From Mesorhizobium sp. WSM4904 (lineage in GTDB: Bacteria; Pseudomonadota; Alphaproteobacteria; Rhizobiales; Rhizobiaceae): DNA of 64,000 bases. Position numbers and translations under genes: made by a program. A model generated the notes under the pieces. That model was given only the letters and a program-made list of their open reading frames with translations, had not been told where the DNA came from and made no database searches. This document shows, piece by piece, positions 43,628-51,366 of this stretch (position 1 is the stretch's first letter; the number at the start of each line of letters is the position of its first letter). The stretch lies in the NCBI RefSeq assembly GCF_029674545.1, contig NZ_CP121354.1:6085001-6149000 (forward strand), in the 5' to 3' direction.

Positions 43628-43936
43628 GGGTCGTGCCCCTCCTGGACGCGGCCGCCAGTGTGATGGTTCGAAGTCCCCGCTCTGTAAACTGCATCACGTT
43701 CGGGAAGTTTTCGCATTCACCGCACCGGACCGATCCAAACCTAGCACATGTTTGGTGCCGGCCAAACAACAGCGGTGCCTAAACGGTGGCGATGCGCCGA
43801 TGTGAAACGCTCCTCTCCCGTCGTTCCCGCAAGCTGCTAGAATGCCGGAGCAATTCCGGGAAAAAGCGCGTAGCGGTTCTCCGTCCGGAATTACGTGAAG
43901 CAAGTATCTATTTACCAAGTTCGGCGACGCTTCCGG
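43628..43936. other. Divergent regulatory region between vgrG and the second FHA gene
   Basis: About 300 bases without a supportable gene. It holds a dyad GTTTGG-TGCCG-GCCAAAC-like repeat (43750-43767), whose six-base arms GTTTGG and CCAAAC could form an operator for one or both divergent units. No strong -35/-10 pair was recognised. The second T6SS block starts here as its own transcription unit. Confidence 0.4.
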
Positions 43937-45022
43937 ATGTTCATCTCGCTCCAGATCAGCAATGTCGACAGGCTGCCTCCGGGCACGGCGGCAAGCTACG
44001 CCGTCCGCGACCGCAGCTTCGAGATCGGCCGCGAGAACTGCGACTGGACGCTCGCCGATCCGGACAAATTCATCTCGGGCCGGCATTGCGAGGTCCGCTA
44101 TCAGGCGGGCGCCTTCTGGCTCTACGACATCTCGCGCAACGGCACCTTCATCAATGGCTCCAGCCAGCGCATGGCCGGGCCGCACCGGCTGGCCCACGGC
44201 GACCGGTTGCTGATCGGCCGCTATGTCATTTCGGTTTCGATCGACGAAGAGCGTATCGCCACCGGCCATCCGCAAAGCCGGAGCGGGTCGACGCAACGTG
44301 AGCTGCCGCCATCGACAGGCAGGCCGCTGGAATTAGGCAACGAGCCGTTCTTCAGTCCGAAGGAGCAGCGGCCCGGACAAGGATTGCCGGCATCGACGTC
44401 CTCGGCGCTGCAGCCGCCGCCGACCCCGGCGGCCCCGGCTGGCCGGCCCGCGGCAGCCGATGCGCTGTTGCGGGATATCGCGAAGGCGGCCGGCATTTCG
44501 CCTGACCTGCTTCAGTCGCGCGATCCGCATGAAGTGGCCGCCGAGATCGGCACCGTGCTCAGAACCACGGTCGAGCAATTGTCCCTGCTGCTCAAGGCGC
44601 GCGCGGCGGCCAAGGTGCTGGCCAAGAGCACGCATCGCACGATGATCGGCGCCGAGGACAACAACCCGCTGAAATTCGTTCCCGGCACGGACGACATACT
44701 GGAGATCATGTTCGCGAAACGCAGGGCCGGCTACCTGGACGCCGCGCACAGTGTCGAGGACGCCTTTCGGGACCTCAAGGCGCACGAATTCGCCACCTAT
44801 GCCGCCATGCAGTCCGCGCTTTCCAGGCTGCTCGACGACCTGTCGCCGGAGGCGATCGCCAGGAAACTGCCGCCGGCCTCCTTTTCATCCAAGAAGAGCC
44901 AGGCATGGGACGCCCTCGTCGCCACCTGGCGGACCATGGAGGAGAAGCATGAAAACGGCATGCTCGACGTCTTCCTCGCCTATTTCAGCGAAGCCTACGC
45001 CAAGGCTGGCAAGCAGAAGTAA
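43937..45022 (+). CDS. T6SS-associated FHA-domain protein TagH, copy 2
   Basis: About 361 residues from ATG 43937; a GTG at 43895 would add 14 residues. The FHA domain is complete: GRENCDWTLAD, SGRHCEVRY and SRNGTFINGSS, so phosphothreonine binding is likely. The C-terminal T6SS-FHA domain shows THRTMIGAEDNNPLKFVPGT, homologous to copy 1. The linker is shorter and Pro/Ala-rich. It heads the second block with tssL2 and tssM2, separated from tssL2 by a palindromic repeat. Of the two FHA proteins, this one keeps all the expected ligand residues. Confidence 0.85.
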   Translation: MFISLQISNVDRLPPGTAASYAVRDRSFEIGRENCDWTLADPDKFISGRHCEVRYQAGAFWLYDISRNGTFINGSSQRMAGPHRLAHGDRLLIGRYVISVSIDEERIATGHPQSRSGSTQRELPPSTGRPLELGNEPFFSPKEQRPGQGLPASTSSALQPPPTPAAPAGRPAAADALLRDIAKAAGISPDLLQSRDPHEVAAEIGTVLRTTVEQLSLLLKARAAAKVLAKSTHRTMIGAEDNNPLKFVPGTDDILEIMFAKRRAGYLDAAHSVEDAFRDLKAHEFATYAAMQSALSRLLDDLSPEAIARKLPPASFSSKKSQAWDALVATWRTMEEKHENGMLDVFLAYFSEAYAKAGKQK

Positions 45023-45402
45023 CGAACCCGGTGTTATGTGAGCGGTCTCACAGAAGAAACCGCTGCTTTGCGCATCCTGCTCTCCGATTTCAATCGGCCA
45101 CCCGTGCGGCCAAAGCGCGTCGCGAACGTCCGGATTCGCTCCATGCGCTTTAGCTTTTGATTTTACGCATGTCTTTGTCCCGAAACCGGGTCCCACTTTC
45201 GGGAGACATGCTTTAGGATAAGCGCACGGAAGCTTGCCTGGCGGGGCAAAGCGGCGTGGCTTGGGGCGTGTGCAGCAATGTCATGTTTCGGCGAGATGAG
45301 CCTTTCCATCCGGCCCGCCGCCAAACCTTGGCGCAAAAGGCGCGAGGCCGGCCTCATTTCCCGCCAGAGAAACGGTCGCCACACCTCGACGGTGGACCGC
45401 CG
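45023..45402. other. Intergenic region between tagH copy 2 and tssL copy 2
   Basis: About 380 bases. The only clear structure is the palindromic mosaic repeat at 45112-45216. The tssL2 frame extends upstream to 45256, but the residues there are non-conserved and ATG 45403 is preferred as start. No promoter could be identified with confidence. Confidence 0.5.
45112..45216. repeat. Palindromic intergenic repeat, RIME-like, copy 2
   Basis: Two palindromes in tandem. The first runs from AAAGCGCGTCGCG to GCTCCATGCGCTTTAG. The second runs from GCATGTCTTTGTCCCGAAAC to TTTCGGGAGACATGC, ending CTTTAG. It is nearly identical to the copy at 58388-58493. It resembles Rhizobium-specific intergenic mosaic elements. 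In the mRNA it would fold into strong hairpins between tagH2 and tssL2. Confidence 0.8.
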
Positions 45403-46893
45403 ATGAGCTCGAACGACGATCCCTCCGTGCCGGCGGACAAGACCGTCATCCGCGCGCCACGGCCAAGACAACGCTCGCCCGCGGCTCCCGATCGAGCCGC
45501 TTCTGGTGGCGTCGCGCCAGCCGCCCGGGAATCTACTGTGTTCGATCCGGGCGTCCGGCAGATGCCGACCGGCTGGTCGTCCGGAACCGTGATCCACCAA
45601 GGTGCTTCCGATGCGGCGCCTGCTGCATCCGCGCCCGCGTTGCAGCAGGAAATCCTGCTTAATGCCACGGACGGCGTGAAATACGCCGCGGCAAATCCAA
45701 TTCTCGCTGCAGCGGCCCCCTTGCTGATGCTGTTCGGCCAGTTGCGGCTGATGCCGGTCGAGAGGCAGGCAGCACCGCTCGCGGAGCATATCGCCGAAGC
45801 GATCGAAACATTCGACCGGGAGATGACGAAAGCCGGCATCGCCGAGGAGGACGGCAGAATCGCAAAATTCGCCCTTTGCGAGACGGCCGACGATCTCGTC
45901 GGCAACCTGCCCTGGCCGAAGGAGGACGGCTGGAGCGGGCACAGCCTAGTGGTGCGGTTCTTCCACACCAAGCCCACCGGCGCCGGTTTCTACGAGGCGC
46001 TGAACAATATCCTGGGCAGCCCGGATGGCCATCACGACCTGCTCGAACTGATGCATGCCTGCATGTCGCTCGGGTTCGAGGGCCAGTATCGCGGGCGGGC
46101 CGGCGAGCGAGACACACTCGAACGTGTCCGGCGCGACGTCTACGACACGCTCCGCTATTTCAGGCCGCGCGCCGAAGACGACATCTCTCCTCATTGGCAA
46201 GGCATGGCGGCGAGGCTGTCAAAGCCCCGCGCGCGGCTGCCGCTGTGGGCGGTGGCGGCCGCCGCGGCGACGCTGGTGGCGGCGGCGTTCTTCGGGTTGC
46301 GGGCCCTGATCACCGACCAAGGCGACGTCACCGCCGGCGAATTGCTGGCGCTCAATCCTTCGACCCCGGTCACCATCGAGCGCGCCAGCGTTGCGCCGCT
46401 CGCCGAACCCGCGGAAGCCGCCCCGCCGCCCGTCGCTCCCACCTCCACCCAGTTCGACCGCATCCGCGCAGCCTTGGCCAAGGAGATCACCGGCGGCGGG
46501 CTGACGGTCGGCACCAAGGGCAACTTCATCGTCGTGGAGGTCAACAACCAGCTTTTGTTCGCGTCAGGCCAGGCGGAGCTGAAGGCAGAGTTCCAGCCCA
46601 TCGCGGCCGACATCGCCTCGGCGCTCGACGGCGAGCCAGGGCCGATCCGGATCGTCGGCCATACCGACAATGTGAAGCCGAAGAAGTCGAGCACGTTCAA
46701 GTCCAATTTCGATCTCTCCGTCGCCCGCGCCAAAGCCGTCCAGGCAGTGATGGCCAAGCAATTGAAAGACCCGTCGCGGGTAACAGTCGACGGCAAGGGA
46801 GAGGATGAACCGATCGCCGACAATGCGACGGCGGACGGCCGCGCCAAGAACCGCCGCGTCGATGTGATGATCGCAAAGGAGGAGACGCTGTGA
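45403..46893 (+). CDS. TssL-type (DotU/IcmH) protein with OmpA domain, copy 2
   Basis: About 496 residues. A Pro/Ala-rich cytoplasmic extension (residues 1-100) begins MSSNDDPSVPADKTVIRAPR, placing a Thr at position 14, the same position as the PpkA-phosphorylated Thr of Agrobacterium TssL as recalled. The DotU domain follows (about 100-270; LMHACMSLGFEGQYRGRAGE), then one membrane helix near 281-300 and a periplasmic OmpA domain with GHTDN near 419 and KNRRVDV at the end. It pairs with the downstream TssM copy. It is clearly divergent from copy 1, so this is not a recent duplication. Confidence 0.88.
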   Translation: MSSNDDPSVPADKTVIRAPRPRQRSPAAPDRAASGGVAPAARESTVFDPGVRQMPTGWSSGTVIHQGASDAAPAASAPALQQEILLNATDGVKYAAANPILAAAAPLLMLFGQLRLMPVERQAAPLAEHIAEAIETFDREMTKAGIAEEDGRIAKFALCETADDLVGNLPWPKEDGWSGHSLVVRFFHTKPTGAGFYEALNNILGSPDGHHDLLELMHACMSLGFEGQYRGRAGERDTLERVRRDVYDTLRYFRPRAEDDISPHWQGMAARLSKPRARLPLWAVAAAAATLVAAAFFGLRALITDQGDVTAGELLALNPSTPVTIERASVAPLAEPAEAAPPPVAPTSTQFDRIRAALAKEITGGGLTVGTKGNFIVVEVNNQLLFASGQAELKAEFQPIAADIASALDGEPGPIRIVGHTDNVKPKKSSTFKSNFDLSVARAKAVQAVMAKQLKDPSRVTVDGKGEDEPIADNATADGRAKNRRVDVMIAKEETL

Positions 46894-46921
46894 GCGGGCG
46901 CGGCAGGGGGCGGCGGTACTG

Positions 46922-49900
46922 ATGCGCTGGGTGCTCAGGATATTCAGCCTGCTCGCGCTTGCCGGGTTCTCGGCGGCAGTCTGGTATGCCGGGCCGCTGA
47001 TCCGCTTTGCCGACACCCGTCCGCTCGGATCGGCCTGGCTGCGAGCGACGATCATCGGCGCGACCGTCGCGCTGCTCGCGCTCTTCTACGGCATCCGCTT
47101 CCGGCAAGGACGCAAGGCTCAAAGGGCGCTCGAGAAAGCGGTCGTCGCCGGCGACGACCGCAACGACGATTCACGGCTGCTCGAGGCGCGCATGGGCGAG
47201 GCCATCGCGACGCTGAAGCGGTCGAGCGGCAGGCGCAATTTCCTCTACGAGATCCCCTGGTACATCATCATCGGCCCGCCGGGAGCCGGCAAGACGACGG
47301 CGCTGGTGAATTCCGGGCTGAAATTTCCGCTTTCGGGCTCGGGCAATGCCCAGCCGGTGGCCGGCGTCGGCGGCACACGCTCATGCGACTGGTGGTTTAC
47401 CGACGATGCCGTGCTGATCGACACCGCCGGCCGCTATACGACGCAGGAGTCGGACCGCGAGCGCGACAAGGCTAGCTGGCTCGCCTTCCTGACGCTGCTG
47501 AAGAAGCACCGCACCAGACAGCCGATCAACGGCGTGATCCTCGCCGTCAGCCTTGCCGATCTCATCGGCTTCGACGACCGGCAGCTCGACGCGCATGTCA
47601 CCGAAATAAGGAGCCGGCTGCGCGAACTGCACGACACGCTGAAGATCCTGTTCCCGGTCTACCTGCTCTTCACCAAGGCCGACCTCGTCGCCGGCTTCAT
47701 GGACTATTTCGGCGATTTCGACGAGGCGCGCCGGCGCAAGGTGTGGGGCGCGACCTTCCAAACCACCGACCGCAACAGGAACATGGTCGGCGAGGCCCCT
47801 GCCGAGTTCGACGCGCTGGCCGGGCAACTGGCGGACGAGATCGCCGATCGCCTGCAGGACGAGGCCGATCCGGTGGCGCGCATCGCGATTTTCGGCTTTC
47901 CGGCGCAGTTCGGCGCGCTGCGGACCCGCGTCGTGCGTTTCGTCACCAGCCTGTTCGACGCCTCGCGGGCGCAAGTGAACGTCAGCCTGCGCGGGCTCTA
48001 TTTCTCGTCGGGCACGCAGGAAGGAACGCCGATCGACCAGGTGCTGGGCGCGATCGGACGCAGTTTCGGCAGCGCCTCGCAGGCGCATCTTTCCGGCTCC
48101 GGCAAGAGCTTCTTCCTGCATGACCTTCTGGCGCAGGTGATCTTCCCGGAAGCAGGCTGGGTTTCCTTCGACAGGACCGCGGAGCGGCGCGCCAGGCTCG
48201 CCAGATTCGGCGGCCTTGCCGCGATAGCCTTGGCGGCCTTAGCGGCGCTAGGCGTCCTGGGCCTCAGCTTCTTCGCCAACAAGTCGCTGATCGCCTCCAC
48301 GAGGCAGGCGATGGCGCAGTATCGCGACAGCGCGGATTCGCTGCTCAAGAGCGCGACGGTGACCGATGTCGATCTCGAGAACGTCATCGGTCCGCTCGAC
48401 CAGCTGCGCAACCTGCCGGCGGGATATGAAGCCGCCGGCCAATCGAAGCCGATCGAGGAGAGTTTCGGGCTCAGCCAACGGGAGAGACTTCTGTCGGCGT
48501 CCAAGACTGCCTACCGGCAGGCGCTGGAGCGAAGCTTCCGCTCCCGGCTTCTGGTTCAGGCGGAGCGGACGATCCAGGCCAAGATGGCCGATCCGATCGC
48601 GCTCTACGAACCGCTGAAGATCTATCTGATGCTGGGCGGCAAGGCGCCGAAGGTCGATGACGAGCTGATCGTGTCCTGGATGAAGCAGGACTGGGAGGAA
48701 AACCGCTACCCGGGCGAGAACAACCGCGAGGGCCGCGCGCAGCTCGAAAAACATCTGCGCGCGATGCTAACGCTCGATGACGCCTACGACCCGGTCTTCG
48801 AGCTCAACCAGCCGCTGGTCGAGGCGGCGCAACGCTCGCTCGGGCGCATGAGCCTTGCCGACCGCGCGTCGGCGCTGATCAGGTCGGCGGTCTACGCGGC
48901 AAGGCTCCAGGACTTTTCCGTTTCCGCGAAGGCCGGTCCGGAAGCGCAGCTCCTGTTCGAGCGCATAGATGGCAGCGAGCTCTCCGACCTTAACGTTCCC
49001 GGCCTCTACACCAAGGCGGGTTTCAACGGCTTCTATCTGCCGCAGCTTTCCCGCATGGCGCAAATGCTGGTCGAAGACCAATGGGTCCTCGGCGGCGGCG
49101 GCGAGCAAGGCAGCATCGACCAGGACCTGCCCCAGCTCGGCCCGGAGCTCATCGACCGCTACGGCAAGGAATTCGCTTCCGCCTGGAACGGCGCGCTCGA
49201 CCAGCTGAAGTTGAAGGCGATGCTCAAGGACAAGCCGCAATATATCGCGCTGTCGGCCGCCGCGTCGCCGGGCTCGCCACTCGACCGGCTGTTCACGGCG
49301 ATCGCCGATGAAACCGCGTTGACGAAAGACAGCGCCGCCTCCGAAGGCGAGACCGGCGCGGCGCAGCAGGACCCGGCTGTTATGGCCAAGGGCCTGGCCC
49401 GCATCGGCCTGCAGATCGCCGGCGGCAAGTCGCAAAGCCGCGCCGGGACAAACGCGCCCGCCACACAGAACGCCGGCGCCACGGTGGAAGCGCAGTTCAG
49501 GCCGTTCCAGGCGCTGGTAAGCGGCTCCGGCGGGCGCCGCCCGCTCGATGCGCTGACGCAGAATTTCCACGACATCTACCAGAGCGTGAAGCTGGCGGCG
49601 GACGTCCCCGCGCAGACGGAACGCGTCAACGCCAATTTGAAGCTGCAGATCTCGACGATGCGCGCCAATGCCTCGCGCCTGCCCAAGCAGCTCGCGCGCA
49701 TGGTCGACGCGGCGGCGGACGAGTTCGAGGGCAACGTGGCCGAGACCTCGGTCGCCAATCTCAACCAGACGCTCGACGAGACGGTCACTCGCCCCTGCGA
49801 GGAAGCCGTCAACGGTCACTATCCCTTCGCAAGCGACGGCACGGAGGACATCTCGATGGCGGATTTCGCCAAGCTGTTCGCTCCGGGTGGCGTGATGGAC

Positions 49901-50452
49901 CGGTTCTTCGCGCAGAACCTGGCGCCGATGATCGACATGACGGGTCAGGACTGGACCTGGAAGCAAGATGCGCACGCCGGCCGCGAGCTCGCCAAGTCGA
50001 CCTTGAAGGCGTTCCAGTCGGCGGCGGAAATCCGCAGCGCCTTCTTCCCGTCCGGCGGTTCGACGCCGCTCGTCTCGATCACTTTCACGCCCACCTCGCT
50101 GAACAGCGAGGCCGACAGCGCGGTGCTCGATGTCGACGGGCAGACCGTCCAGAGCGCGCAGGCCGGCAACGCGCCGAGCACGGTGACATGGCCGAGCGGC
50201 GCCGCTTCTGGCTCAGCGAGCCTCAGCCTGACGCCGGAAATGCCGGGCCGCGAATCCGTCCTCAAATTCGAAGGGCCATGGGCGCTGAAGCGCCTCATGG
50301 ACAAGGCGAGCGTCACCAGCAATGGCGGCAATACCGAAGCGCGCTTCGTGATCGGCGGGCGCGACGTCGCCTATACGCTGCAGCCCGGCTCGGCCGCCAA
50401 TCCCCTCCTGTTACCGGCGCTGTCCGGGTTCAGCTGTCCGAAGGCATTCTGA
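46922..50452 (+). CDS. TssM-type (IcmF) protein, copy 2
   Basis: A 1176-residue IcmF/TssM protein. Two N-terminal membrane segments (about residues 3-22 and 38-56) precede the NTPase domain with intact Walker A GPPGAGKTTALVNSG near residue 118 and DTAGRY near 165. A third helix near 430-455 leads into a periplasmic region of about 720 residues. It is as long as copy 1 and aligns with it throughout by eye, yet differs at most positions. No second TssJ or TssK accompanies it, so it either shares these or forms a different envelope complex. Confidence 0.9.
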   Translation: MRWVLRIFSLLALAGFSAAVWYAGPLIRFADTRPLGSAWLRATIIGATVALLALFYGIRFRQGRKAQRALEKAVVAGDDRNDDSRLLEARMGEAIATLKRSSGRRNFLYEIPWYIIIGPPGAGKTTALVNSGLKFPLSGSGNAQPVAGVGGTRSCDWWFTDDAVLIDTAGRYTTQESDRERDKASWLAFLTLLKKHRTRQPINGVILAVSLADLIGFDDRQLDAHVTEIRSRLRELHDTLKILFPVYLLFTKADLVAGFMDYFGDFDEARRRKVWGATFQTTDRNRNMVGEAPAEFDALAGQLADEIADRLQDEADPVARIAIFGFPAQFGALRTRVVRFVTSLFDASRAQVNVSLRGLYFSSGTQEGTPIDQVLGAIGRSFGSASQAHLSGSGKSFFLHDLLAQVIFPEAGWVSFDRTAERRARLARFGGLAAIALAALAALGVLGLSFFANKSLIASTRQAMAQYRDSADSLLKSATVTDVDLENVIGPLDQLRNLPAGYEAAGQSKPIEESFGLSQRERLLSASKTAYRQALERSFRSRLLVQAERTIQAKMADPIALYEPLKIYLMLGGKAPKVDDELIVSWMKQDWEENRYPGENNREGRAQLEKHLRAMLTLDDAYDPVFELNQPLVEAAQRSLGRMSLADRASALIRSAVYAARLQDFSVSAKAGPEAQLLFERIDGSELSDLNVPGLYTKAGFNGFYLPQLSRMAQMLVEDQWVLGGGGEQGSIDQDLPQLGPELIDRYGKEFASAWNGALDQLKLKAMLKDKPQYIALSAAASPGSPLDRLFTAIADETALTKDSAASEGETGAAQQDPAVMAKGLARIGLQIAGGKSQSRAGTNAPATQNAGATVEAQFRPFQALVSGSGGRRPLDALTQNFHDIYQSVKLAADVPAQTERVNANLKLQISTMRANASRLPKQLARMVDAAADEFEGNVAETSVANLNQTLDETVTRPCEEAVNGHYPFASDGTEDISMADFAKLFAPGGVMDRFFAQNLAPMIDMTGQDWTWKQDAHAGRELAKSTLKAFQSAAEIRSAFFPSGGSTPLVSITFTPTSLNSEADSAVLDVDGQTVQSAQAGNAPSTVTWPSGAASGSASLSLTPEMPGRESVLKFEGPWALKRLMDKASVTSNGGNTEARFVIGGRDVAYTLQPGSAANPLLLPALSGFSCPKAF

Positions 50453-50608
50453 CATGGCGGCGTTCCAGAGCAGCACCAGCCCCGGCCTTCATTTCGGTAC
50501 TCTAATGTATGCGCTTGTGGCAGAGTGGACTGGGCACGCGGCCCAAGGTTCGTCACAGAGGACGCTCGCGAAGCGCTTGATGGCAAATTGAGCACTGTCG
50601 CCCTTCCC

Positions 50609-51361
50609 ATGGAAAGCTTCGCCGTCAGCCACAAGGGCTGCGTGCGCGACCACAACGAGGACAATTATCTCGTCGAGCCACAGACCGGCCTTTGGGTGGT
50701 GGCCGACGGGATGGGCGGACACGAGGCCGGCGAGGTCGCTTCGGCCAGCATCGTCGATCATCTCGCCACGATCGGCATCGCAAGTTCGGCACCGGACCTG
50801 CGCGCGCGCTTCGAGGATCGGCTGAGCCGCGCCAACACCGAGATCCGCAACATCTCGCGGTCGCGCGGCATCACCATCGGCTCCACATTCGCGGCGCTGC
50901 TCGCGATGGACGGGCGGTTCGCGGGCCTATGGGCCGGCGACAGCCGCATCTATCTGGTCCGCGGCGGTGCGATCTCGCAGATATCGAGGGATCATACCGA
51001 AGTGCAGGAGCTTCTCGATCGCGGCATGATCAGCGCGGAGGAAGCCCTCGCCTGGCCGCGCCGCAATGTGATCACGCATGCCGTCGGCGTCAGCGACGAG
51101 CTCGTGATCGATTTCCAGCAAGGCGAGCTGATGCCTGGTGACGTTTTCGTTCTGAGCACCGACGGGTTGACCGCGCATGTCAACGACGCCGAGATCGAAG
51201 CGGCGGTCAACTCAGGGCCACCACAGGCGGCGTGCGAGAAGCTGCTGGAGATGGTGCTGGCGCGCGGCGGAACGGACAATGTCACCGTCGTGCTGGTGAG
51301 GGTCGGCGACGGGCGCGACGGACAGCCGCGCCATGCAGATCGGTCCAAGGCGGAAGGCTGA
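50609..51361 (+). CDS. pppA: PP2C-type Ser/Thr phosphatase (PppA/Stp1-like)
   Basis: About 250 residues from the ATG at 50609; the frame also opens at 50525 (GTG) and the start is uncertain. PP2C motifs with metal-binding Asp residues are intact: VRDHNEDNYLVEP, VVADGMGGHEAGEVAS, LWAGDSRIYLVRGG, STDGLTAHVNDAEIE and GGTDNVTVVLV. It reverses threonine phosphorylation by the adjacent kinase, as PppA does in T6SS regulation. It is cytoplasmic (no signal or membrane helix). Six bases separate it from ppkA. Confidence 0.88.
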   Translation: MESFAVSHKGCVRDHNEDNYLVEPQTGLWVVADGMGGHEAGEVASASIVDHLATIGIASSAPDLRARFEDRLSRANTEIRNISRSRGITIGSTFAALLAMDGRFAGLWAGDSRIYLVRGGAISQISRDHTEVQELLDRGMISAEEALAWPRRNVITHAVGVSDELVIDFQQGELMPGDVFVLSTDGLTAHVNDAEIEAAVNSGPPQAACEKLLEMVLARGGTDNVTVVLVRVGDGRDGQPRHADRSKAEG

Positions 51362-51366
51362 GGCAG

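Noticed and set aside
43937..50452. A second complete T6SS
   Set aside because: Only FHA, TssL and TssM are duplicated; sheath, tube, baseplate, ClpV and spike genes are single-copy in the window.
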